From: Clostridiaceae bacterium AM27-36LB
GTDB lineage: Bacteria > Bacillota > Clostridia > Lachnospirales > Lachnospiraceae
DNA length: 64,000 bases
Assembly: GCA_003480725.1 (NCBI GenBank)
Contig: QUJQ01000005.1
Location: 267,172 to 331,171 of the forward strand
Direction of reading: 5' to 3'
Below, one piece after another: positions 18,088 to 30,474 of the stretch. The notes beneath the pieces are model-generated. The model ran no database searches and had not been told where the DNA came from. It worked only from the letters and a program-made list of their open reading frames with translations. Each line of letters opens with the position of its first letter. Position 1 is the first letter of the stretch. The position numbers and the translations under genes were made by a program.

Positions 18088-18774
18088 TTACTCTTCTTCT
18101 TTCTTTCTACGTCTCATGATCACCACAATACCGATCAATGCCAGTATACTCAGCAGCATCAGCATGAATACCGGCTGATTATCACCGGTCTGTGGGGACA
18201 ACAATGACTGCAATGGGTTCCCATTCTGTGTTCCACCAGTTGTGCCTGGATCAGATGAGGATCCATGATGATGTGATCCTCCAGATGGCTTCGGATGTCT
18301 GATGGTAAAATTCAGCTCTGGAGCTTTGTTCCCGTCACTGCGCTTTACACCTGTTCTGATAATAATATCATCATTACCATTCTGCAGTACATAATTCTCT
18401 ATGGTATAGACCTGTCTGTCATAATCCTTTTTATCGGAAGTGACCACCTGTGATAACTGATATTTATATGTATCTACCGTATCATAAGTAATGACCAGAT
18501 CCTTACTTTCGTTTCCATTTAATGTAAACCGGTAACTGTCCCCGCTGCTTCCTACCGGCATAGGTGCACCCGTCGTCAATGCTTTTAATTCATATTCGAA
18601 TTTTTCTGATGTACCATTCGGTGAACCTGTCACTGTCTGTTTCACTGTCAGAGTCGCATCTTTTACCAGGCTTGCAGCATCCACTCTGCCAGGGACGAAT
18701 CCACATAATAAAATTGCTAATGCCAGAAACAGCACTGTTTTTCTTCCTCTGTATTTTCTACTTCTCACATGCAT
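18088..18774 (-). CDS. Small cell-wall-anchored pilin (FctB-like base subunit)
   Basis: A 228-residue surface protein. A signal peptide (VLFLALAILLCGFVPG, cleavage near RVDA) is followed by one FctA/Spy0128-like beta domain, a Gly/Ser/His-rich spacer and a C-terminal sorting signal SPQTGD with a membrane segment and an RRRKKEEE tail. SPQTG differs from the VTG signals of the other two pilus proteins, so this subunit is probably attached to the cell wall by a different sortase. Last gene of the operon, seven bases after the sortase. The role of base subunit is inferred from gene order. Confidence 0.8.
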   Translation of the reverse strand: MHVRSRKYRGRKTVLFLALAILLCGFVPGRVDAASLVKDATLTVKQTVTGSPNGTSEKFEYELKALTTGAPMPVGSSGDSYRFTLNGNESKDLVITYDTVDTYKYQLSQVVTSDKKDYDRQVYTIENYVLQNGNDDIIIRTGVKRSDGNKAPELNFTIRHPKPSGGSHHHGSSSDPGTTGGTQNGNPLQSLLSPQTGDNQPVFMLMLLSILALIGIVVIMRRRKKEEE

Positions 18775-18781
18775 ACCCCTG

Positions 18782-19717
18782 TCAGTTCTTTCGTCTCGTA
18801 TTTCTTCCTGTTCTCATTACCGCGATCAATACAAGAATACTGATCAGCAGCAATAGCATAACACCTAAACTTTTTGCACTGGTCTTCCAGAAGACCTTCC
18901 AATCTATCCGGTCAACCTGCTGGACTTCTTTTTTCTCCGGGATCACCTGATAAGTGTCCTCATATGTCTGTGAGGTCAGTCTCCCGATCAAAAGATGTCT
19001 TCCATTCGTAATATTCTCCGTACAGGTGGACATGACCACCAGCCGGTCTTCCTCTGTTATATCAATATCGCGATACCACATGGCTTTTTCGCGAATCTCC
19101 TGCAGATATCTCATTCTGGCATCGGTCGTATCTACCGGTGTCACATACAGATCTGTATTGTATGCATCTACTTCCAGAAATGCAAACAACTCCAATCCAT
19201 AATTCTTGCCATCTGCAAAAATATTTCCATAGAGATGGCTGTCTGCAAACGGATCACTCAGATATTTATCCAGATCACCAAACATAGCTCCACCATCCAT
19301 ATGATGTCCATATAAAATGGTATTAAAATCTGTAAATTCTCTCTGATTGACACAGTCCATAAATATAGAACCGGACATCCTGTAATTGCCTTCAGGATCT
19401 CTCATCAGATAGACACTGTTGTCAGCACCGCGGACCACCGGATAATCCACATGTGTTCCGTAGATGGTGATCCAGCCACACACATCGCTGTTCTTCGCCT
19501 GAAGCTCCTCAAAGCTCAGAGAATCTTCTTCTGTGGGGCGATATACTTCATAATGCTGCGGCATAGCATCCTGTTCCAGCACATAACTGTCCCCGATCCC
19601 ATACGTTCCGTAGCAAAACAAACACACCAGAATGACCATCAGAATCCAGCTCAGTATTTCATTGCAAATATCTATGACCCGATACACAGTCGCATATTCT
19701 GTCTTCTGACCTTTCAT
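18782..19717 (-). CDS. Class B sortase 1
   Basis: A 311-residue transpeptidase. N-terminal membrane segment at about 22-40; class B core with catalytic His138 (FNTILYGHHM), Cys232 (VVMSTCTE) and Arg240; and a second membrane segment near the C-terminus (SLGVMLLLLISILVLIAVM) before a basic tail. Pilus sortases of streptococcal FCT islands belong to this class. It follows the second sortase by seven bases. It may polymerise pilins or join the base to the shaft. Confidence 0.9.
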   Translation of the reverse strand: MKGQKTEYATVYRVIDICNEILSWILMVILVCLFCYGTYGIGDSYVLEQDAMPQHYEVYRPTEEDSLSFEELQAKNSDVCGWITIYGTHVDYPVVRGADNSVYLMRDPEGNYRMSGSIFMDCVNQREFTDFNTILYGHHMDGGAMFGDLDKYLSDPFADSHLYGNIFADGKNYGLELFAFLEVDAYNTDLYVTPVDTTDARMRYLQEIREKAMWYRDIDITEEDRLVVMSTCTENITNGRHLLIGRLTSQTYEDTYQVIPEKKEVQQVDRIDWKVFWKTSAKSLGVMLLLLISILVLIAVMRTGRNTRRKN

Positions 19718-19724
19718 CCTGCCG

Positions 19725-20645
19725 TTACTTCCGTCTCCTTCTCCTGCGTCTGCAAAACCACTGATCTGCCAGGCATATCAATGTAAGCACAAACAACAGT
19801 AAAAATAATGCGGTCTTCCAGCCGGGCAGAAGATCTCTCCAGCCTTTTGCCTTGTCTGCTGATCCGTAATCCGGCTGCGCCGGATCCTCCACCGCATAAG
19901 TGTCTTCATAGACCTGATCTGTGAGTCTCGCCACCAGAATATCCCTTCCGTTGGTGGACTCTGCTGAACATGTAGACAACAATACGATTCTGTCGTCATC
20001 CGCCAGGACAAGATCACGCAGATACACTGCATGACCGCGGATGGCTTCCAGATAGGATTGTCTGCCCGCTTCCCTTACACCGGTCTGAAAGATAGAACTA
20101 TCATAGGCGTCTGCCTCCAACAGCCCGAAGATCTCCAGACCGTAGTCTCGATTCTGTATATACATATTGCCATATGGATGGCTGTCAAAGAAGGATTGCT
20201 CCTTGAATTCCTTGATGCTTCCAAACATCACGTTCGGAACCATATTGTGGCCATACAGGATCGTGTTAAAATCCTGAAAATCCGGGTCACAGGAAGCATC
20301 TGCAAAAATCGCCCCTGTGAGGGAATAGGTACCTTCTGCACTCTTGTTGATGTACTCCCAGTTGTCCTCTCCCTGTACCACCGGATAATCAATGGGTGTG
20401 CCATACACTGTGATCCAGCCAATCACATCTTCATTCAGTGCCTGCAGCTCCGCAAATCCCAGCGTGTCCTCCTGCGGCTTATATACAGCGTACTGCTCTG
20501 CCGTGGCCTCCTGTGCTAAGTTCTGCGAATCCCACAGTGCATAACACCCATAAGCAAGACCCAGAAGCAGCAGCAGAACCAATCCATTATCAAGTATGCT
20601 ATTAATCAGTCTGACAGCCCTGCTGATGCCTCTGTGTTCCTTCAT
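19725..20645 (-). CDS. Class B sortase 2
   Basis: A 306-residue paralogue of the neighbouring sortase: membrane segment at about 20-37, His133 (FNTILYGHNM), Cys226 (LLSTCSAES) and Arg234, then a C-terminal membrane segment and a tail of nine Arg/Lys residues. It starts only five bases after the major pilin stop, so this copy is the likelier shaft polymerase. All three catalytic residues are present in both copies. Confidence 0.9.
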   Translation of the reverse strand: MKEHRGISRAVRLINSILDNGLVLLLLLGLAYGCYALWDSQNLAQEATAEQYAVYKPQEDTLGFAELQALNEDVIGWITVYGTPIDYPVVQGEDNWEYINKSAEGTYSLTGAIFADASCDPDFQDFNTILYGHNMVPNVMFGSIKEFKEQSFFDSHPYGNMYIQNRDYGLEIFGLLEADAYDSSIFQTGVREAGRQSYLEAIRGHAVYLRDLVLADDDRIVLLSTCSAESTNGRDILVARLTDQVYEDTYAVEDPAQPDYGSADKAKGWRDLLPGWKTALFLLLFVLTLICLADQWFCRRRRRRRK

Positions 20646-20650
20646 GCTAC

Positions 20651-21904
20651 TTATCTCTCGTTCATTCTTCTTCTACTCTTAACAGCAACGATTGCTACAA
20701 ATGCTGCCATTGCCATTACGATCATCATAACGAATGGGAAGTTGTTAACGATGATACCGGTTACAGCGATGTCTTTGTAAGTATTAGTATAGTCTACTTT
20801 ATTCGGAGTAGTTCCAATTAATTTATTTTCTACACTTAAATCTTTACCCATAGCTGCCTGACCATTTTCTGGTGTTTTATTATTAAATGTATATTCAACT
20901 ACCGGTGTCCAGTTTGCCTTTCCAATCTGCTTCACAGTAGCTTTCGTACCCTGCGGTGCCTGCGCAACAATTACATACTCACCATTTTTCAGTGCAAATT
21001 CTACTTTCGTGCCATAAGTAGCTGTCAGCGGAGTACCCTTTCCAGCAGCAGTTACTTTATAATAAGTATAATTATTACCAACTCCACTAAGTGCCGGTGC
21101 AGTCAAAGTCATCTCATAATTAAATGTAGAATCAGCACTATTTGTTGAATCCACTGCTGTGTTAGAAACTTTGAATGCGTATGTACTTGGATCTTCCGGA
21201 TCCGGAGTAGTAGATCCGGATACTGCAACATACTCGTTTACAAATTTAACTTTACTGAAGTTCTCTTCTTTTCCGCCGGTATGAGTTCCCGGAGTACCGT
21301 CTACTTTTCCGCTTGCAGATGTTCCATCATCATTTTTCTCTTTTACAATACCAGTACCTTTGATGTATAATCCTCCAGTAGATTTCTGTGCTACAAAGAT
21401 ATGAACCCCATACTGTGCCTGAGATGACACAAATTTACTCGGTGCTGTTGCTGTACCTGTACTGGTAGAAGTCAGGGTATAAACATATTCACCGACATCC
21501 ATAGTAGGATGATTATTCATATATGTTACAAATGCACCAAGAAAATCGGTTGTCTCACGACGTAATACAGTGTAATCTGTGATAGTGGTATCTTTGATTG
21601 TCGTTGCACCTGCCTCAAAATCGATTGCAGCCGCAGTCAGATCCGGCATATTAACTGTAGTATTCTTAGGATTACTCTTCTTTGTAAACGTGAAAGAAAC
21701 GTTATTTGCCGGAGCAGTTACACCATTTCCCATTTTGTATTCTACAGAAATTGCTGCTGTTGCTGTCTCTCCTTCACCATATGTAGTCGCACCAGCATTT
21801 ACTGTCTTTGCATTTGCCGTTGCCACGGTTCCAAGACTCATTGCACCAACAAGAACCAATGATGCGAAAAGTCTACTGAATTTTTGTAAGGTTTTCTTTT
21901 TCAT
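20651..21904 (-). CDS. Major pilin, FctA/Spy0128 type
   Basis: A 417-residue secreted protein. The signal peptide (about 1-32) ends in ANA-KT. Two Spy0128-like domains follow (VSFTFTKKSNP in the first, STFNYEMTLTAP in the second), the fold known for Lys-Asn isopeptide bonds. The C-terminal signal is AVTGI followed by a membrane segment and RRRMNER. GGAG lies seven bases before the ATG. As the single mid-sized multi-domain pilin directly before the sortases it is the likely shaft subunit. Confidence 0.87.
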   Translation of the reverse strand: MKKKTLQKFSRLFASLVLVGAMSLGTVATANAKTVNAGATTYGEGETATAAISVEYKMGNGVTAPANNVSFTFTKKSNPKNTTVNMPDLTAAAIDFEAGATTIKDTTITDYTVLRRETTDFLGAFVTYMNNHPTMDVGEYVYTLTSTSTGTATAPSKFVSSQAQYGVHIFVAQKSTGGLYIKGTGIVKEKNDDGTSASGKVDGTPGTHTGGKEENFSKVKFVNEYVAVSGSTTPDPEDPSTYAFKVSNTAVDSTNSADSTFNYEMTLTAPALSGVGNNYTYYKVTAAGKGTPLTATYGTKVEFALKNGEYVIVAQAPQGTKATVKQIGKANWTPVVEYTFNNKTPENGQAAMGKDLSVENKLIGTTPNKVDYTNTYKDIAVTGIIVNNFPFVMMIVMAMAAFVAIVAVKSRRRMNER

Positions 21905-21984
21905 CTTTTTTCTCCTTTTTTGTTTTTTTATTTAACATCCCTCGTAATGCCTGTTTATGAAGGATCATTAACAGTTTTATCGGA

Positions 21985-22521
21985 TCAGAATCCCCGGCGG
22001 CGTACGATGGTCATGACTTTTCCTAATGTGTCATGCACATCTACCGCGCCATATACTCGGCTGTCCGACGCATTCTCCCTGCTGTCACCCAGCACGAAGA
22101 TCTGCCCTTCCTTCAGCTCCATTGGAAATTCCACTCCTGTGTCGTACCGTTGGGTCTGTTCATAGATCTCATGCTCCTGCTGTAGAGCTCCGTTGATCAT
22201 CAGACCTTCTTCTGTAATATCCACCACATCTCCTGCGGTGGCTACCACTCTTCGAACCTGCTCATGCCCTTGATATCTGAGCACTACCAGATCCGATGCG
22301 GTATATTCCTTCTCCAGGCGGTAGTAGAAGACCAGGTCTCCATCCTTCACCGCCGGAAGCATGGCATTCTCCGAATATCGGAGAACGCCAAATACAAATG
22401 TAAATACAACTACAAATGCGGCCGCAATCGCCACAATCTTCAATAGAAGATAGAGAATCTCGCGAAGGACACTACCCACTACCGATTCTTGTGGAACCGA
22501 TATCTCTTCTGGTGCCCCCAT
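21985..22521 (-). CDS. sipA: SipA-like signal-peptidase homologue lacking the catalytic dyad
   Basis: A 178-residue S26-fold membrane protein with one N-terminal membrane segment (about 25-47). Family boxes are recognisable: NAMLPAVKDGD, QVRRVVATAGD, IFVLGDSRENASDSR. The catalytic Ser of the first box is Ala53 and the general-base Lys of the second is Arg90. SipA of streptococcal FCT pilus islands likewise lacks both residues and acts as a pilus assembly factor, so the same non-proteolytic role is inferred. Its ATG abuts the adhesin stop with no gap, and its ribosome site lies in the adhesin's last codons. Confidence 0.88.
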   Translation of the reverse strand: MGAPEEISVPQESVVGSVLREILYLLLKIVAIAAAFVVVFTFVFGVLRYSENAMLPAVKDGDLVFYYRLEKEYTASDLVVLRYQGHEQVRRVVATAGDVVDITEEGLMINGALQQEHEIYEQTQRYDTGVEFPMELKEGQIFVLGDSRENASDSRVYGAVDVHDTLGKVMTIVRRRGF

Positions 22522-25500
22522 CTATGATCTCCTCCTTCTCTTCAACATCAGAGCAGAAGCTCCAAGCATAACTACAGCTGCTGCCAGACCAACGATCGGT
22601 AATGTCTTTCCTGCAAAACCACCGTCGATACCTGTGACTACAACACCTTTGGTGTTAAGAACATCGACCTGAACATCTATCTCATCGACTTCAATATTAT
22701 ATGCTGCCGAATCTTCATTCAAAGAAGCGCCATCCTTACGATATTCTACCGAGTAACCACTCTCATCCTGTGTAATATAATCTACAACATACTGAAGTGT
22801 TCCCGGATACAAGGTTACTTGCTGTCCATGTTTCAAGGAGAAGTTAATCTCACCATTCGCATCTACTGTTAACTCAGAATATTGTGGGCTATCCACACCA
22901 TTTTCGAATGCGCCACTACTGCACTCTATCTTTGTGCCTTCATCTATTCCTCGGAACTTAACTGTATAATTAAACTCCTGTTGCTTGTTCGCTGCATCAC
23001 CTGATACCCTCTCTCTGATTGTCAAACCAGGTGTATCATAGTCTGCATAGAATGTAACGCCATTGTTTATAGTATACTCCAAAAGATTGACATATCCTTT
23101 TGTAGCATCTGTACTCTTATACCATCCAAGGAAGATCTGCTGAGTATCTTCTGTAAAGTGCGGATCCTCCGGAATCTGATCTACAATCAGCTTCTCGCCT
23201 TTTCTTACCAGCATACTCTTGATCGTCGTTCCATCAATAAATTCTGTCTTGCTATGAGCACCACCCTCTGTTGCATCGAAGGTTACCGGTACGTACTGGA
23301 GCGCTGTAGTGTTACCATATGCATCCTGTGCGAAGATATAGAGCATCTGATTTTCCTTCAGATTCATCGGTCGAGAAAATGTAAACGTACCATCCGCATT
23401 TTTAGTTGTACTCCAATAATTCTTACTAGTGTACTGGAATGGATCCTCACCCGTTGTATTAGCTCTGAGCGCATCAAATATTGAGGAATTCTCTTTTGTT
23501 GCGTTAGCTGAGTAGGTAAATCCTTCCACATTCTTCAGTGCGGAGGTCGATGCCTCAATCACCTTATCCTCGAACTTCATGTTGCTGATCTCGCAGGTAT
23601 AAGTATCGCCTGACTTGCTGACGGAAATATCTCCTTCTGCGGTCATCTCAGGTGCTTTGGTATCCAGCAGGAATTTAGTCCAATGTCCGGCCTGATCGTG
23701 AACATATATAAAGTAATTACTGTTCTGGTCGAATTTATAACCTGCAGTTAATGAAATCGCCCATACTGGCTTATCTACACTTACCGGTATCTCTTTTCCA
23801 TTGATATCTGTAATTGTACCTGATGTAAGTTTTTCAACATCATCTGAATGTACACAAATATTCTCTAATGGAGTAAAGTTTGCATTCGCATCAATCAGAT
23901 TATAGCCATCGCTATCCTTTGGTGCATCAAACGTACTGAAATATGCTTGTACCCGAAGTCCTTTCCAGTTAAATTGTGCTTTTTCAGCTTCTGTGAATGA
24001 ACTTCCGTTTGTATCGATTCCGTCTCCATAAAGATCACGAATGTATATCGTAGTTTTCTTATTATAGGAATCTCCATCTGTAGAATTCCATTTGCCTTCC
24101 CACTTGCCCTGATATACTACCGGCTGACTCTTGATTGCAGTATTCGTATAAGCAACGGATCTATTTATGGCAGTTACTTTCATTATACTGGTCAGATCTG
24201 TATTTCCAGGCTGTCCTGTTCCGTCTGTAAAAGCATAAGTCGTTGTATAAGGATCTACCTGTCTCTGTGCCACGTTAACTCTACCATAATAATCTGGCAT
24301 TTCAAGCGTAACACTCTGACCATGTTTTAAAGTAAGAACAACCTTTCCATTCGAATCAGCAGTTATTGTTCCATTATAAGAAGGGGCTGTTGCCTCTGTT
24401 CCTTCAAGGACACCACTCGTTACATTATATTTCTGTCCTCTGCCATAAGAAACGCCCGATGCATTGAAAACATCAACAGTATAATTAAAAGTCTGGTTTT
24501 TATCAGCCGCATTTCCTGCCACCTGAGTACTGATGGTTACTGTTGGTTTCTCCCATACCGGATAGAAGGTAGTTGCACCTGTTATCTGAGTTTTCTTAAA
24601 ATCAACTGCTGTTTTGCTGCTATCAGATGATTTATACCAGTACTTAAATCCTAACTTGTTCAATTTCGGATTTGAAGGAATCTGACTAGTACCCAAATAT
24701 CCATTCAACACACCTAATGTATAATAATACTCACTGCCATCTGTGAACTGTCCCTGCGGTATTGTATCAGCTGCTTTCGCATCGAAAGTTACCGGAACAT
24801 ACTGGATCGCTACCGTATTTTTATAAGCATCCTGTGCAAATATGTACAGTGTCTCAGATGCTCCTATACTTACTCCCGTGATTGAAAATGTGCCATCATT
24901 ATTCCCAGTTGCTAAAGTAGATGTGCTGCTACCATTAAATGGATCTTCACCTGTCGTATTATAACGAATCTCATTGTAAACCTTACTATTTTCTTTTGTA
25001 GCATTTGCAGGAGTAGTAACCCCATTCACATTGTTCAATGCTGATGTGGTTGCATTAACAATCTCATCTGTGAACTTCATGTTTGTAATACTATAAGTAT
25101 AAGTACTTCCAGATTTAGAAACAGATATCGTTCCACTATTTTTCAGCTGCGGTCCTCTTGTATCAAGCAGGTATTTTGTCCATTTACCACTGATATCACA
25201 TACATAGATATAGTAGTTCTTATCTGAATCAAATGTAAGATTTTTAGAACCTCTATATGCATACACTGGTTTACTACTACTTGCTACGATTCTATTACCA
25301 TTTATATCTTTGAAAGATCCCGCTGTATATTTCGTACGACTACAAACATCGTTTAGAGAATTGTCTCCTGTTGCATATCGATAATCAAAGCTATCACCAT
25401 TGGCAACTGCATCCTGTGTACTTAAATACACTTTCGACGTATCAATTCCATCTCCATAGATATCCTGAATATAAATATTCAATCTTCGGCTATAATCATC

Positions 25501-28500
25501 TCCAGTACTTGTAGACCACTTTCCAGTCGTCATGCCGACCTGATATACTACCGGCTGAACCTGATTACTATTGTTCACATAGGCAACGGTTTTATTAGCG
25601 GCTTCCATCTTAAAGGAATCTCTGGTCAAACCACTATATTTCTGATTTCCCTCTGTCGTATATACCGTCCAATAAGGATTTACTTTTACCTGTTCAACTG
25701 TAACAATATCGTAGTAATCCGGCAATTCAATGCTAATACTCTGTCCATGTGTCAAGCCATTGTATGAAATATAACCCTGGGAATTCATAGAAGCAGTTCC
25801 ACTTGCCGGTGCAGCCACACCTGCTACTCCACTGATCACACCACCTGTATATTTAAACACTTGACTCTGTCCATATGACACGCCGCTTTTGTTTTTAACA
25901 GTGATTTTGTATGCAAATTTCTGATTCTTATTAGAAGAATTTCCTTCTACCTGATTGCTGATGGTAACTGTTGGCTTACTCCACAACGGATAATAAACAA
26001 CTGCCTCTGTCACCGGTGTTCTTTGTATATCTGCATCTGACTTACTTGTATCTGTAGACTTATACCAGTACCGGAATCCTAGATTCTTCAGTACTGGATC
26101 TGACGGAATCTGAGAAAGAGTCAAACGTCCTTGTATCTGACACAGCGTTGAATAATACCGATCATCATTACTCAGCTTTCCATCTGGTACCTCGCCACCA
26201 CATTGAGCATCGAACGTAACTGGAACAAATTCATATTTTGATTTGTTTCCATATCCGTCCTTGGCAAATATGTATAGTTTGTCTGTTGTAAGTTTCACAT
26301 TAGTCAATGTGCAAACACCAGTAGACGAATCAAACGATACATTTGTTCCTGAATTCTTCCATGGATCCAAGCCTGTCGTGTTATATTTCACTTCTGAAAT
26401 GCTTCTGCTTGTATTGATAAACTTACTTGCATTTGAAACATAACTCAAATCAGAAATATCTGATGTTCCATAGGAAGCTGACTGTCTTACATCTTCAAAC
26501 TTCAGATTGCTAAATGTATAATTGAATGTTCCATCATCATTTCTTGTGGACGTAACATTTCCATAAGAAGACATAGACGGTCCCTGAGTATCTAATAAGA
26601 ATTTACTCCAGTTTCCTGCAACATCACGTACATAAATAAAGTAGTTAGTAAATGACTCATATGTACGTGACTTTATAGATACACTCAATACAGGGGATGT
26701 TGTTGATGCAGTAATACTTGCACCATTGATATTCGTATATGTACCTGTGGTGCGCCAATTAGTTGTAGCATAAGAATTCTGGCTTCCATCTAACTGAATA
26801 TCGCCCTTACTGGAATCATATACATAACCATATGTCCCATCCTTCAACTGCACATCTTGTGTACTCAGATATACCTGTAATCCTGACGGATATGCATTGT
26901 TTGATGCATCTCGAATACTTATACCCTTCTTATCAATCGCATCCCGAACATAATCCTGAATATAAAGCGAAATACTTCTTGTCTCACTGTTATCACTATT
27001 CAATGTCACATCAGATGTAGACCGCTGATATGCCATAGGTGCATAGGTATCCGGACGAAGTACAATCTTGTACGAATTGCTTGCACCAACTTTCAAATAG
27101 TATCTTTGATCCGCAATCCAGTTATACTGATTCAAATTAACATCTGAAAGAGATTCAAACTGAATCAACGGATATTCTTCCGTTCCTGTATGATACGGAA
27201 TCAACGCTGTCGAAACCCGAAGTTTTCCATTAGTCGGAACTGTCAATGCATTCTGAACAATTAATGTACGTCCATCCAACGAATCTGAAGTTCCATTATA
27301 TATATACGGGAACGAAATTTCTGTACTTGTACTGGTTGAAGTAAGGCTCTTAATTGTTCTGTAATATGTTGATAAACCTAGTCTCTCCAATATCAGTTTT
27401 CCATTACCAGATAAAGTGACATCTGGTCTCACGTTTGAATAGGAAAATCCTGAATCTTTGGAATTTGCATAATTTCCAAGTCTCAGCTCTCCAGATACAT
27501 TTATTGTATCAAAATCAGCCAAATAAGCCTTCACATTTTCCTGTGTTTTAACTGTACCATATACATTTAATATTGCTTTACCTCTTGAAGTATCGCTGTT
27601 CGTTCTTCCTGTACATGTTCCTGTCAGTACAACATTTCCTTTTAAATTAGTCGTTGCAGTATAAGGAGAACTATTTACTACAGGCGTTGTAAATGCTACG
27701 TTGGAATCTGTTACATTCAACACATAATTTCCAGTGATTTTTGAAGTATTTCCTGTATATCCAGGCTTAATTGTAGTCGGAGTGTCAGTAACATTAATAG
27801 CTAAACCTCGAACACTTCCAGAACTTGCCGGGTCAATCGTCACTCCTGCCGTACCATATCCGCCACATGAATCAACGGTAATTATTGTATATCCAAGTAT
27901 GCTTGATGTGCTTGTACGATTTGCATAAATGTAATTGACATTTATGCAATTTTTTAATTTAAGAATAGATCCTGATGTTCCAGCAGTGCTATTTCCTCCT
28001 GCATCAATACTGACCGGACCTGTAAACGTACAATCTTCAAATGTCATGTTATGACCATTGGCATTGATATACCATGAAGCACTATTGTTCCGGAAGTCCT
28101 GACGGAATATTATATTCCTCCATGTCAGAGATTTGAAGTTCGGATATATTCTTGCAAATCGATAACTGCTTGTATCTGATCCTTGTGCATTTCCGCCAGC
28201 CACAAAAGTTCCAGTTCCCTGAATGACAATATTATTTCTTGTCGCATACGTTTTATTGGTATTAAACGCATCCACATCTGCATTTGTCAGTGTATACGGA
28301 CCACTCAAATTAACCGTATATGTCCCAGTTGCATATGAAGAATTTGCTAATGTATTTAATACTGTTGCAATATCGTCGCCTGTCGCTATCTTTGTTCCAG
28401 AAGAATTTGTCAATGTAACCTTATATTGTGTTGCTGATGAGCTGTACACTTTCAGATATTTATCAGATGCTACCATCGTATACGGAACTCCTGAGACAGA

Positions 28501-30474
28501 ATAAGCACTCATATACTTCATCGCATCATCTACGAACGATTTATTTGGGAACAACAAAAATATATTGGCAGCTGCTGCAGTGGTTGCCGTAGTCTGAGAA
28601 CACATCAATCTGGCTTTATAGCTATCACCATAAAAGAATCCGTCCACTCTCATGGTATTAGAATTTGTTGTTGTTGCTTGTCCTCCTGCATATATCTGCG
28701 TCGTATTATCCTGTAAGTGTATATGCTTATAGCACTGACGGCTCCAAGAATTATCATAGCCCTGTCCTGTGGAATTTAACTTTGTAGTATTTTTCAAGTA
28801 TGTGTCACCTGAACATGTTGTTAAATCCGGGCTGTAACTTGAAGAAACAAAACTGGTAGAATCATAATCCTTTATGTTACTCCAATATCCGTAGAAACTC
28901 GAACTATACTGCATATGCCCAAAATGCTGTTCCGGTGCAACATTACATCCGCTCAAATATAGATCGTCCCATCCAAAGACATTGGCTAAATTCGTATTAT
29001 CTACATAAATATAATTATACTTTCCAACTTTTGTTCTATAATTTCCTACATATTTCAGTTCTTCATTTGTGATGTCAAAATCAAAAGATGCTGTCCTACC
29101 AATAGAACTATCTTTAGTTCCAAACCAGGTTCCATATTGCGCATAATAGCTGCCTTCAAAAGTTACTCTCACATCTCCGCTGACTTTACCATCAGCCCCC
29201 CAGAAAGCACCACCAGTATCATTAATGGAGAACAACATATCTTTTGCTGCGACAATTCTGTCTGCTGATCCAGTTTGTATCGTTCGATAACGATAGATCG
29301 ATACATTCTTCAGATTTGCAGTCACATTTCCTGTCTGTGTGTAATTACTTGATCTACCTGATGCATATACATTTCCATATATTTCGGAATTAGTAATTTT
29401 TAAGGTAACATCTCCTGTCACATTATCAAAGGAACCTGCATATAGTTTTTTGATCGGAGCATCAGCCGTAGTAGTAATCTGATCCAGGGTCAGCGTGTAA
29501 TTTACCGTAGATGCATTTTTGTCGTACCGACCACCGTATAGATACTCTACTCCTGATACAAACTTCATATCAACGAAGCTGGTGTTATTCTGATTGCCAT
29601 AAATACTCAGGCCACTTCCACCTATATTGATACGGGTAAAGTACGGATCATAACCTGAAAAGTAAACACTGCTTGAATTCGGAAATGTTAATGTATTCCA
29701 GCTCTGATAAGACGTACTTGTATCATAATTTACTGCACCGGTAAATACGATCGTAGGTTGATCCGTCCTGCTCACGACCTGTGTTGTACCAATATACTTT
29801 TTACCCAACGCGTCAATGTCTGTTGAGTCGGCCGTATAATCATCTAGAAGTGTGATCTTAAAGCTCGTTGATCCTTTATCGATATTAATCGCGTTCAATG
29901 CTCCTGCCAGCGTACCATAGGCGTGTCTTACGGTACCTTGGGTCTCTGTTTGGTTCGCACCACCCTGTACCAGAATGGACCATTTTCCATTGGCTCCAGC
30001 TGCTCCCACACGCTGTACCACGGTCATATCCTGTGTCAGTGCAATCAGCTCTGCAGTTGTCATGTTGGGAGTTACAGCAAGCAATGCAATTCCATCATCC
30101 GCTGCCGTAGCACTGACTTCGTTGATCTGATCCGCCGGGATCACATCGCCTTCGTTGATCTTCGTTCCATCTGCATAGGACAGTACAATACCTGCCAGTT
30201 TTGCTACCTGCCAGCCGATCAGCGGATCGGTATCTTCCGGATCTGCTTCCGGGTCAAGCTGCACATCATCGGGCAGGGATACTGCCGGTGCTGCCAGGGT
30301 ATCGCCAGTCACTGCCATCTGGGTGTAGCTTACATATTCTTCTTCTGATACAGCAGATTCTGTCAGTGCCTGTGTATCCAATGCTGACTCGTCTGCATCA
30401 GCAGACTCTGCATCCTTTTCAGCCTGTTCGAGAAGCTTCTGGGTAGTCTCATCTGCCATTGCCTGATCTGTCAC
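22522..30474 (-). pseudogene. Giant pilus adhesin, main part (frame-shifted from its signal peptide)
   Basis: 2650 codons without a signal peptide. The first ~100 residues are acidic and helical; about 150-1150 is rich in Asn/Thr/Tyr and looks like a beta-helix adhesion region. Three tandem modules of ~480-500 residues follow, each with a YxIYVxDxxGxWxKxLLDT segment (about 1281, 1758, 2258), a VPVTFDA Listeria-Bacteroides-like repeat (about 1420, 1895, 2396) and an FctA-like beta domain. It ends in a VVTGI sorting signal, membrane segment and KRRRRS. By position it is the tip adhesin. It can be exported only if joined to 30471-31592. The GTG at 30474 has no ribosome site. Confidence 0.85.
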
